Shown piece after piece: positions 51,255 through 58,260 of a stretch of DNA of 64,000 bases. How positions within the stretch are numbered: position 1 is the stretch's first letter; every line of letters begins with the position of its first letter. A program made the translations under genes and the position numbers. Source of the stretch: DATATV01 sp035551355 (GTDB lineage: Bacteria > Actinomycetota > Actinomycetes > Mycobacteriales > Pseudonocardiaceae); contig DASZNF010000017.1 of assembly GCA_035551355.1 (NCBI GenBank), forward strand, positions 62,001-126,000. Direction: 5' to 3'. The notes under the pieces are model-generated. The model ran no database searches and was not told the DNA's origin. It saw only the letters and a program-made list of their open reading frames with translations.

Positions 51255-51410
51255 ATGAAGGTCGGCAAAATTGCCGCAGCGATTGTCGCTCTGACACTCG
51301 GCGGCGTACTCATCACCACCACAACCGCGGTCGCTCAGGCCGCACCGTCCACCGCCGCAGCCGCCGCGACCAGCACGGTCGGCACGGACAGCGGGATGCC
51401 GTACGATTAA
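51255..51410 (+). CDS. 51-residue secreted peptide precursor
   Basis: The product has a textbook Sec signal: 'MKVGKIAAAIVALTLGG' followed by a hydrophobic stretch and a predicted cleavage site at AQA-AP (about 29-30). The remaining 22 residues are Ala/Thr/Ser-rich and end in the distinct acidic tail GTDSGMPYD. ATG 51255 follows GGAGG by 5 bases. It diverges from the LAL regulator and is closed by a 12-bp hairpin. I know no family for it. A signalling peptide, a small cell-surface factor or a precursor trimmed outside the cell are possibilities; the signal peptide and genetic isolation are observed, the role is inference. Confidence 0.7.
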   Translation: MKVGKIAAAIVALTLGGVLITTTTAVAQAAPSTAAAAATSTVGTDSGMPYD

Positions 51411-51434
51411 TCTCCCGTGACGGCTCCGCAGTGT

Positions 51435-51466
51435 CAATCCGTAACGGGGCGCCACGTTACGGATTG
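51435..51466 (+). terminator. hairpin terminator after the peptide gene
   Basis: A perfect 12-bp stem (caatccgtaacg / cgttacggattg) with an 8-nt loop lies 24 bp after the peptide stop. T-rich sequence follows only 20 bp later. Confidence 0.65.
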
Positions 51467-51546
51467 CGCGGATCGGTTGATGAGTTTTTCGGCCCGTTAT
51501 TGATCGCGGGTCGACAAGAAAGGCTTGCCTTCATTTTTCGTTTTAT

Positions 51547-51780
51547 TCAATCCGGCCCCAGGCCGTGATAATCCGTCCGCCTCGGACTTTGTCGATCGTG
51601 ACTGTGCGTGTTTTTGCTGCCCACGTACCCTGTGAGCCACCGAGGAACCCCGGACAAACCACCGAGGATTATTACGAAACCGCCCAGGTAGGTAATCTTG
51701 CGGCCACCCCGTCGTAGGGCGTAGTTCCGGTCGGTAACGCCGTCATTCGCCGTGGTTTTTCCGGTGATGCGCTCGGCCAC
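51547..51780 (-). CDS. doubtful small membrane-like frame
   Basis: This 77-codon frame starts at GTG 51780. It has one possible transmembrane stretch ('ITYLGGFVIILGGLSGV', about 29-45) between charged ends. There is a modest GAGG-like site upstream. It has no recognised relative, and its codon use is less biased than in neighbouring genes. It is as likely to be chance as a real gene. Confidence 0.22.
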   Translation of the reverse strand: MAERITGKTTANDGVTDRNYALRRGGRKITYLGGFVIILGGLSGVPRWLTGYVGSKNTHSHDRQSPRRTDYHGLGPD

Positions 51781-51912
51781 CGAGGTATCACCTCACCAAC
51801 CGTGGCCGGATTTGTCTACAATTAGCGCATTCCGGTGGCATTCGGCGGCGGTGCTCACCCGGTTGGCCGGTCGAACCGCGACGGCCGGCTGCACGCAGTA
51901 CGATCCGCGGTC

Positions 51913-52308
51913 ATGGCGGCGCCACGCATCTTCCGGCTCGTGATCCCGGTCGACGACATCGGCGCGGCGGTCGCGTTCTACGGCGCGATCACCGGGTCGC
52001 CGGGAGAGCGGGTGTGGCGCAACCGGCACTACTTCCGGTGCGGCGACGTGCTGCTGGCGCCGGTCGAGCCGGGCCCGGACAACCGCGATTTCCGCCCGGC
52101 CGACGATCAGCGGATCATCTACTTCGCGGTCGACGACCTGCCCGCGACCATGGCCGCGGTGCGCGCGGCCGGCCCAGGTGAGATCGACGACGAGATCGGC
52201 GAACAGGCCTGGGGCGAGCGCTCCTTCTACGCCCGGGACGCCTCGGGCAACCGGCTGTGCTTCGTCGCCGCCGACACCGTCTACACCGGCGGCCAGCTCT
52301 CCGAGTAA
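51913..52308 (+). CDS. single-domain VOC/glyoxalase family protein
   Basis: This 131-residue protein of the vicinal-oxygen-chelate fold has 'FRLVIPVDDIGAAVAFYGAI' at the start, 'IIYFAVDDLPATMAAVRAAG' in the middle and 'ARDASGNRLCFVA' at the end, the usual two beta-alpha-beta-beta-beta units. ATG 51913 begins the conserved part; upstream in-frame codons are not family-like. It may be a dioxygenase-like or resistance protein; the substrate is unknown. It stands alone between two gaps. Confidence 0.85.
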   Translation: MAAPRIFRLVIPVDDIGAAVAFYGAITGSPGERVWRNRHYFRCGDVLLAPVEPGPDNRDFRPADDQRIIYFAVDDLPATMAAVRAAGPGEIDDEIGEQAWGERSFYARDASGNRLCFVAADTVYTGGQLSE

Positions 52309-52439
52309 CCCCTGGCCCTGCTCGTGGCATTTGTGCCCGCGTGCCGACCGACCTTGGGTTCGGCCGGCCCGGAGACCCACCAGCACGGCGCCGGGTGCCA
52401 CAGCGATCGTGGTGTCGTCGCACCGCCCGTGCCACTCGC

Positions 52440-52467
52440 TTGACACGTTGTAAAGCGGGCTTACAAC
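52440..52467 (+). promoter_or_regulatory. promoter with overlapping TetR operator
   Basis: TTGACA at 52440-52445 and TACAAC at 52462-52467 have a 16-bp spacer. The inverted repeat gttgtaa (52447-52453) / ttacaac (52461-52467) with a 7-bp spacer overlaps the spacer and -10 box. A TetR protein bound there would block its own promoter; the gene starts 15 bp downstream, so the transcript would be nearly leaderless. Confidence 0.55.
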
Positions 52468-52482
52468 ACGTACGCTGATCAC

Positions 52483-53112
52483 ATGACGCGCGCCACGGCC
52501 GACGCCGAGCCCCGGCTGAGCCTGCGTGCACAGCACAAGGAGCTGACCCGCAGCCGGGTGCTGGACGCGGCGGTCGCCACCTTCGATCAGAAGTCCTTTG
52601 TGGACACCACGATGGAGGACATCGCCCGCGCCGCCGGGGTCACCCGGGTGACCGTGTACGCGCACTTCGCCGGGAAAACCGAGATCCTGCGCGCCCTGCT
52701 GACCAGCGTCTACGGCCTCACCGACCGCGCATACGACGAACTGGCCGCACTCCCCCGCTGGGATCGCACCGGCATCCGGCGCTGGCTGGACGAGGCCGCC
52801 ACCCGCTGGCGGGAGATGGCGCCGACCATCCGGGTGCTCACCTCGGCCGGCGCCACATTGGTGCACGACGCCAGCCGGCCGCGCGATCTGTACCGCTCCT
52901 CGCACGAGCGCTACGTGGCCCTGCTCGCCGATCCGGCCCGCTGGCCGCACACCGACCAGGCGCAGGCCGAACAGCGCTCCCTGCTGGCCATTCTGCAGAT
53001 CGAGTCGTTCCTGTCGCTGTGGCTGGCCGGCGCCTGGCCAGTGGACACCGACGACCCGCTGGATCTGCTCACCGACGCGATCTGCCACCTGCTCGAGCCC
53101 GCTCTCGACTGA
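52483..53112 (+). CDS. TetR regulator heading a two-P450 operon
   Basis: The 209-residue regulator has a TetR helix-turn-helix at about 22-68 ('TRSRVLDAAVATFDQKSF', 'TMEDIARAAGVTRVTVYAHF') and a helical ligand domain. It precedes the first P450 gene by 19 bp, so it is the first gene of a TetR-P450-P450 operon and probably responds to a P450 substrate. The operator in its promoter predicts self-control. Confidence 0.92.
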   Translation: MTRATADAEPRLSLRAQHKELTRSRVLDAAVATFDQKSFVDTTMEDIARAAGVTRVTVYAHFAGKTEILRALLTSVYGLTDRAYDELAALPRWDRTGIRRWLDEAATRWREMAPTIRVLTSAGATLVHDASRPRDLYRSSHERYVALLADPARWPHTDQAQAEQRSLLAILQIESFLSLWLAGAWPVDTDDPLDLLTDAICHLLEPALD

Positions 53113-53131
53113 CCCCACCGAAAGGACCCCG

Positions 53132-54346
53132 ATGACCGGCGCGGTGCGCAATCCCGAAATCCTGGATTTCCCGGTCGCCCGAGCGGCCGGAGCTCCGTTC
53201 GACCCACCGCCCACATTGCAGGCCCTGCAAGGCGAAACCCGGCTGGCCAAGGTGCGGCTGTGGAGCGGCAACACCCCGTGGCTGGTCACCCGCTATGCCG
53301 ACCAGCGGGTGCTGCTGGGCGATCCCCGGGTCAGCGTCGACGTCTCCCAGCCCGGTTATCCGCACCTCACCAGGACCACCGGGACCGGCGCGCTGAGCTT
53401 CATCCGGATGGACGACCCGGACCATGCGCGGTTCCGCCGGATGGTCACCGCTCCCTTTGCCATCAAACGGATCGAGGCCATGCGCCCGGCCGTGCAGCGG
53501 ATCGTCGACGAGCTGATCGAGGAGCTGCTGGCCGGGCCGAACCCGGTGGATCTGGTCGACGCGTTCGCGCTTCCGGTGCCCTCGCTGGTGATCAGCGAAC
53601 TGCTCGGGGTGCCCTACGCCGACCACGAGTTCTTCCAGGACAACAGCAAGACCATCATCAAGCGCACCGCGACCCCGGACGAACGCATGGTCGCGAACCA
53701 GAACCTGGCCGGCTACCTCGACCAGCTGATCGGCGAGAAACTGGCCCGGCCCGCCGATGATCTGCTCACCACCCTGGCCGAACGCATCCGCACCGGCGAG
53801 CTGACCCGGCCGGAAGCGGTGCAGATCGGGGTGCTGCTGCTCATCGCCGGGCACGAGACCACCGCCAACATGATCGCGCTGGGCACGTTGGCCCTGCTGG
53901 AAAATCCCGGACAACTCGCCCTGCTGCGTGACTCCGACGACCCGAAGTTCGTCGCCAACGCGGTCGAGGAACTGTTGCGGTACCTGCACATCACGCACAA
54001 CGGGATGCAGCGGGTGGCCGCCGAGGACATCGAGCTCGGCGACACCACCATCCGCGCGGGCGAGGGCCTGCTCATGCTCAACGAGCTCGGCGACCGCGAT
54101 CCCGAGGCGTTCGGCGACCACCCCGAACGACTGGACCTGAACCGCCCGGCCCGGCATCACGTCGCGTTCGGCTTCGGCGTGCACCAATGCCTCGGCCAGC
54201 CATTGGCCCGGCTGGAGCTACAGGTCGTGTATCGCACGCTGTACAAGCGGATCCCGAGTCTGCGGCTGGCCACCGGACTGGACCGGATTCCGTTCAAACA
54301 CGACGGTTTCGTCTACGGAGTCTACGAACTGCCCGTCACCTGGTAA
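53132..54346 (+). CDS. cytochrome P450 (first of four)
   Basis: This 404-residue soluble bacterial P450 monooxygenase has the I-helix oxygen-binding motif 'LLIAGHETTANMIALG', the K-helix ExxR in 'VEELLRYLHI' and the heme ligand Cys353 in 'FGFGVHQCLGQPLARLEL'. It inserts one oxygen atom into an organic substrate using electrons from a ferredoxin. It is very similar along its full length to the P450 at 59768, including the identical ending YGVYELPVTW. The ATG follows a GAAAGGA site. A second P450 starts 27 bp downstream. Confidence 0.96.
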   Translation: MTGAVRNPEILDFPVARAAGAPFDPPPTLQALQGETRLAKVRLWSGNTPWLVTRYADQRVLLGDPRVSVDVSQPGYPHLTRTTGTGALSFIRMDDPDHARFRRMVTAPFAIKRIEAMRPAVQRIVDELIEELLAGPNPVDLVDAFALPVPSLVISELLGVPYADHEFFQDNSKTIIKRTATPDERMVANQNLAGYLDQLIGEKLARPADDLLTTLAERIRTGELTRPEAVQIGVLLLIAGHETTANMIALGTLALLENPGQLALLRDSDDPKFVANAVEELLRYLHITHNGMQRVAAEDIELGDTTIRAGEGLLMLNELGDRDPEAFGDHPERLDLNRPARHHVAFGFGVHQCLGQPLARLELQVVYRTLYKRIPSLRLATGLDRIPFKHDGFVYGVYELPVTW

Positions 54347-54354
54347 CCCGACGA

Positions 54355-54367
54355 GTCCACTGTGGAG
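54355..54367. repeat. near-match of the iterated palindrome GTCCACNGTGGAC
   Basis: Twelve of thirteen positions match, in the 27-bp gap between two P450 genes. Its right arm supplies the GGAG ribosome site of the second P450. Confidence 0.6.
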
Positions 54368-54373
54368 TGTTCT

Positions 54374-55579
54374 GTGACCACCACCGAGCCAAGGAGTTTC
54401 CCGTTCGGCGAGATCGAGCGGCTGGACCTCGATCCGCTGTTCTCCCAGCTGCGCCGCGAGGAACCGTTGATCCGGGTGCAACTGCCCTACGGCGAACCGG
54501 CCTGGCTGGCCACCCGCTACGAGGACGTGCGCGCCGTACTCAGCGACCCCCGGTTCAGCCGGGCCGCGGCCGCCGACCGGGACGAGCCGCGCAGCCGGGT
54601 GTACCGGGGCAGCCCGGGCAACAACATCATGGCCTTCGACCCGCCCGAGCACAGCCGGCTGCGCCGCCTGGTGGCCAAGGCGTTCACCGTGCGGCGGGTC
54701 GAGCAGCTGCGGCCCCGGGCCCAGGAGATCGCCGACGGGCTGGTGGATGCCATGCGGGCCAACGGCTCGTCCGCCGATCTGGTCGAGGAGTTCGCGCTGC
54801 CGCTGCCCATCACGGTCATCTGCGAACTGCTCGGCGTGCCGTTCGAGGATCGCGCCGACTTCCGCACCTGGTCGGACGCTTTCCTGTCCACCACGCGGTA
54901 CACGCCGGAAGAAGTGGCCACCTATGTGGGCCGGTTGCGGGAATACATGGCCGGGCTGATCGCGGCCCGGCGCGAGCAGGCACAGGACGATCTGCTCAGC
55001 GCGCTGGTGGAGGCCCGGGACAACTCCGACCGGCTCAATGAAGAGGAGATGCTGTCCCTGGCCGAGGGCCTGCTGGTCGCCGGGCACGAGACCACCGCCT
55101 CGCAGATCCCCAACTTCATGTACGTGCTGCTGACCAATCCCGAGCAGCTCGCGCAGCTGCGGGCCGACCTGGACCTGGTGCCCAACGCGGTGGAGGAACT
55201 GATGCGCTTCGTGCCGCTGGGCGCAGGCGCGGGCAGCGCCCGGTACGCGGTGGCCGACGTGGAACTGAGCGGGGTGACGGTGCGCGCGGGCGAGCCGGTG
55301 CTGGTCAGCCTGAACTCGGCCAACCGGGACGAATCGGTGTACGCCAACCCGGATGAGCTGGACCTGCACCGGGAGGGCACCTCGCACGTCGGGTTCGGGC
55401 ACGGGCCGCACCACTGCCTTGGCGCGCCGCTGGCCCGGATGGAGCTGCAGGTGGCGCTGCGCACCCTGCTGACCCGGCTGCCCGGCCTGCGGTTCGCCGG
55501 CACCCAGGCCGACGTGCGGTGGAAGTCCGGGGTGGCCACCCGCGGTCCGGCCCACCTGCCGGTCACCTGGGACGACTGA
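54374..55579 (+). CDS. cytochrome P450 (second of four)
   Basis: This 401-residue P450 is clearly different from its upstream neighbour. Motifs are 'LLVAGHETTASQIPN' in helix I, ExxR in 'VEELMRFVPL' and the heme loop 'FGHGPHHCLGAPLARMEL' with Cys348. The GTG at 54374 is 6 bases after GGAG and is preferred to the GTG at 54362, which precedes that site. It is co-transcribed with the first P450 and ends at a strong hairpin. Confidence 0.95.
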   Translation: MTTTEPRSFPFGEIERLDLDPLFSQLRREEPLIRVQLPYGEPAWLATRYEDVRAVLSDPRFSRAAAADRDEPRSRVYRGSPGNNIMAFDPPEHSRLRRLVAKAFTVRRVEQLRPRAQEIADGLVDAMRANGSSADLVEEFALPLPITVICELLGVPFEDRADFRTWSDAFLSTTRYTPEEVATYVGRLREYMAGLIAARREQAQDDLLSALVEARDNSDRLNEEEMLSLAEGLLVAGHETTASQIPNFMYVLLTNPEQLAQLRADLDLVPNAVEELMRFVPLGAGAGSARYAVADVELSGVTVRAGEPVLVSLNSANRDESVYANPDELDLHREGTSHVGFGHGPHHCLGAPLARMELQVALRTLLTRLPGLRFAGTQADVRWKSGVATRGPAHLPVTWDD

Positions 55580-55587
55580 GCGGCCGC

Positions 55588-55620
55588 GCCGGGTGCGAGT
55601 GGGCTGTGCTCGCACCCGGC
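55588..55620 (+). terminator. hairpin terminator after the P450 pair
   Basis: A perfect 12-bp stem (gccgggtgcgag / ctcgcacccggc) with a 9-nt loop starts 8 bp after the P450 stop codon. It separates the P450 operon from htpG. Confidence 0.7.
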
Positions 55621-55629
55621 GGGCTCGGT

Positions 55630-55635
55630 TAGAAT
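55630..55635 (+). promoter_or_regulatory. possible -10 box for htpG
   Basis: TAGAAT lies about 30 bp upstream of the htpG start, directly after the hairpin terminator. The matching -35 region is poor because it falls in the hairpin arm. No CIRCE-like or HAIR-like repeat was seen. Confidence 0.25.
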
Positions 55636-55666
55636 TCGCGCGTTCGTACCGTGGGGAAGGATGTAC

Positions 55667-57547
55667 GTGACCGCGCCCGTCGAAACGCTCGAATTCCAGT
55701 CCGAAGCCCGCCAGCTGCTGCAGTTGGTGATCCACTCGATCTATTCGAACAAGGACACCTTTCTGCGCGAGCTGATCTCGAACGCCTCCGACGCGCTGGA
55801 CAAGCTCCGGCTGGAGTCGTTCCGGGACAAGGATCTCGCCGTCGACACCGATGACCTGCACATCGACCTCGAGGTCGATCAGGAGGCCCGCACGTTGACC
55901 GTGCGGGACAACGGCATCGGCATGACCCGCGAGGAGGTCGTCGAGCTGATCGGCACCATCGCGAAATCCGGCACGGCCGAATTCCTGCGCAAGGTCAAGG
56001 AGTCCCAGGACTCGGCCGCGGGCGCGGAGTTCATCGGCCAGTTCGGCATCGGCTTCTACTCCAGTTTCATGGTGGCCGACAAGGTGACCCTGGTGACCCG
56101 GCACGCCGGCGCCGAGCAGGGTGTGCGCTGGGAGTCCAGCGGGGAGAGCACCTACACCATCGCCGAGGCGCCGGACGCGCCCCAGGGCACCGCGGTGACC
56201 CTGCACCTCAAGCCGGAGGACACCGAGGCGCACCTGTACGACTACGCCGCGACGGCCAAGATCACCGAAATCGTCAAGCGGTACTCCGACTTCATCACCT
56301 GGCCGGTGCGGATGGCCGCTGAGGACGGCGCTTCGGTCCAGATCCTCAACTCCGGCAAGGCGTTGTGGGCGCGGCCGGCCAGCGAGGTCACCGAGGACGA
56401 GTACGTCGAGTTCTACAAGCACATCAGCCACGACTGGACCAACCCGCTGGAAACCATCCAGTTGCGCGCCGAGGGCACCTTCGAGTACCAGGCGCTGCTG
56501 TTCATCCCGTCCCGGGCGCCGCTGGATCTGTTCATGCGGGACGCCAAGCGCGGCGTGCAGCTCTACGTCAAGCGGGTGTTCGTGATGGACAACTGCGCCG
56601 AGCTCATGCCGGAGTACCTGCGGTTCGTCAAGGGCGTGGTGGACGCGCAGGACCTGTCGCTCAACGTGTCCCGGGAGATCCTGCAGCAGGACCGCCAGGT
56701 GCGGCTGATGCGCAGGCGACTGGTCAAGAAGGTGCTGTCCACGGTCAAGACCATGCAGGCCGACAAGCCCGAGGCGTACCGGACGTTCTGGACCGAGTTC
56801 GGCCGCGCGGTCAAGGAGGGTCTTCTCGACGACGTGGACAACCGCGACGCGATCCTGGGGATCGCCTCGTTCGACTCCACGCACGACGCCGAGGCCCAGA
56901 CCACACTGGCCGACTACGTGTCCCGGATGCCCGAGGGCCAGGAGCACATCTACTACATGACCGGTGAGTCGCGGGCCACCGTGGAGCACTCGCCGCACCT
57001 GGAAGCGTTCCGCGCCAAGGGTTTCGAGGTGCTGGTGCTGACCGACCCGGTGGACGAGATGTGGGTCGAGACGGTGCCCGCGTTCGAGGGTAAGCAGTTC
57101 CAGTCGATCGCCAAGGGCGAGGTCGACCTGGAGACCGAGGAGGAGCGCAGCAAGGCCGAGGAGAAGCAGAAGGACTTCGCCGAACTGCTGACCTGGATGG
57201 GCACCGTGCTGGCCGACGAGGTCAAGGAGGTGCGGCTGTCCTCCCGGCTGACCGTGTCCCCGGCCTGCCTGGTCGGCGACACCGGCGACCTGAGCCCGAC
57301 GCTGGAGAAGATGTACCGCGCCATGGGCCAGGAACTGCCGCAGGTCAAGCGGGTGCTGGAGATCAACCCGGACCACCCGCTGGTGACCGGGCTGCGCGGG
57401 GCACACGGTCAGCGCGAAGACCACACCGGCCTGAGCGAGACGGTGGAACTGTTGTACGGCATGGCTTTGCTGGCCGAGGGCGGCGAACTGGCCGACCCGT
57501 CCCGGTTCGTGACGCTGCTGTCCGGTCGCCTGGAGCGCAGCCTCTGA
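55667..57547 (+). CDS. htpG: Hsp90-family molecular chaperone
   Basis: HtpG is the bacterial Hsp90, an ATP-dependent dimeric chaperone. The 626 residues show the GHKL ATPase domain (about 1-215) with 'RELISNASDALDKLRL', 'VRDNGIGMTREEV' and 'GQFGIGFYSSFMVADKV'. The middle domain follows (about 225-500, 'SLNVSREILQQDRQVRLMRR') and then the C-terminal dimerisation domain. An ATG at 55661 directly abuts the GGAAGG site, so the GTG at 55667, with 6-base spacing, is preferred; the difference is two residues. It stands between P450 genes but has its own promoter region. Confidence 0.97.
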   Translation: MTAPVETLEFQSEARQLLQLVIHSIYSNKDTFLRELISNASDALDKLRLESFRDKDLAVDTDDLHIDLEVDQEARTLTVRDNGIGMTREEVVELIGTIAKSGTAEFLRKVKESQDSAAGAEFIGQFGIGFYSSFMVADKVTLVTRHAGAEQGVRWESSGESTYTIAEAPDAPQGTAVTLHLKPEDTEAHLYDYAATAKITEIVKRYSDFITWPVRMAAEDGASVQILNSGKALWARPASEVTEDEYVEFYKHISHDWTNPLETIQLRAEGTFEYQALLFIPSRAPLDLFMRDAKRGVQLYVKRVFVMDNCAELMPEYLRFVKGVVDAQDLSLNVSREILQQDRQVRLMRRRLVKKVLSTVKTMQADKPEAYRTFWTEFGRAVKEGLLDDVDNRDAILGIASFDSTHDAEAQTTLADYVSRMPEGQEHIYYMTGESRATVEHSPHLEAFRAKGFEVLVLTDPVDEMWVETVPAFEGKQFQSIAKGEVDLETEEERSKAEEKQKDFAELLTWMGTVLADEVKEVRLSSRLTVSPACLVGDTGDLSPTLEKMYRAMGQELPQVKRVLEINPDHPLVTGLRGAHGQREDHTGLSETVELLYGMALLAEGGELADPSRFVTLLSGRLERSL

Positions 57548-57556
57548 CCCGGAAGT

Positions 57557-57569
57557 GTCCACTGTGGAC
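57557..57569. repeat. iterated palindrome GTCCACTGTGGAC
   Basis: A perfect copy lies 9 bp after the htpG stop. Other perfect copies of GTCCACNGTGGAC are at 16781, 17884, 19688 and 32043, inside coding sequence. Confidence 0.75.
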
Positions 57570-57612
57570 GACGAAATTGTCCCCGGCCGCTGGCACGCCA
57601 CCTGGCTCGCGG

Positions 57613-58185
57613 CTAGCGCTGTGACCGGGTGGCCAGCACGAGTTGCCAGACGCGCAGCAGCCGGGTGGCCAGTTCCTCCGGATCCAGCGGGTCGGCCCCG
57701 TCGATCAGCCAGGCGTTGAGCACCGCGCCGGTGCCACCGGCGAGGAACTCGGCCAGATCGCCGGCCACCTCGGCGTCCAGGTCACCGAACACGGTACGCA
57801 CGGCCTCGGCGTTGAAGGACGTGAACAGGGCGCTGAGCGAGCGGGTCATGGCGAAGGCGCAGGAGCCGGTCAGCATCGCCCGGTAGAACCGGCGGTGCGC
57901 GGCGAAATGCCGGGCCATGGCCAGTGCGCTGGGCCGGTTTCCGTTGCCGGGCAACACTTCGGTTTGCACCAGCTCGGTCGCGGCCGCGACCAGCAACGCG
58001 TCCCGGTCGCCGAACTGCAGGTAGACCAGCTGCCGGCTGACGTCGGCCGCTTCGGCCAGGTCGGTCACCGGCACCGCGGTGGTGCCACAGTCGGACACCA
58101 GCCGCACCGCGGCCGCCAGCAGGGCGGCGCGGGAGCGGCGCACCCGCCGGTCCGGGCGCGTCACCGGCTCCTGCGTTGTCGGCAT
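57613..58185 (-). CDS. TetR family transcriptional regulator
   Basis: The 190-residue regulator has its helix-turn-helix at about 16-64 ('RSRAALLAAAVRLVSDCGTT', 'VTDLAEAADVSRQLVYLQF') and a ligand domain with several hydrophobic helices. It is divergent from the carboxylesterase gene across 75 bp, the common layout for a repressor and its target. It is convergent with htpG. Confidence 0.92.
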   Translation of the reverse strand: MPTTQEPVTRPDRRVRRSRAALLAAAVRLVSDCGTTAVPVTDLAEAADVSRQLVYLQFGDRDALLVAAATELVQTEVLPGNGNRPSALAMARHFAAHRRFYRAMLTGSCAFAMTRSLSALFTSFNAEAVRTVFGDLDAEVAGDLAEFLAGGTGAVLNAWLIDGADPLDPEELATRLLRVWQLVLATRSQR

Positions 58186-58193
58186 GCGATTAC

Positions 58194-58211
58194 TTTAGAC
58201 ACCTGTCAAAT
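58194..58211. promoter_or_regulatory. candidate TetR site in the divergent gap
   Basis: tttagacacctgtcaaat contains the short perfect inverted repeat gaca-cc-tgtc flanked by A/T-rich arms, 8 bp upstream of the TetR start. It could control both divergent genes. Confidence 0.35.
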
Positions 58212-58260
58212 AACTCACAACTGTGCAAGGATCGGGACCCTTGGCGGGAGGAGCGAGCAA

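Larger units (their letters stand above)
51411..51912. other. 502-bp gap with terminator and one doubtful small frame
   Basis: After the peptide gene terminator (51435-51466), the region is less GC-rich than its surroundings up to about 51560. A 77-codon minus-strand frame (51547-51780) is described separately. No other gene-like signal is seen before the VOC gene at 51913. Confidence 0.5.

Noticed and set aside
54218..57601. Long minus-strand open frame over P450 and htpG
   Set aside because: Antisense to P450 and Hsp90 genes with all motifs present.
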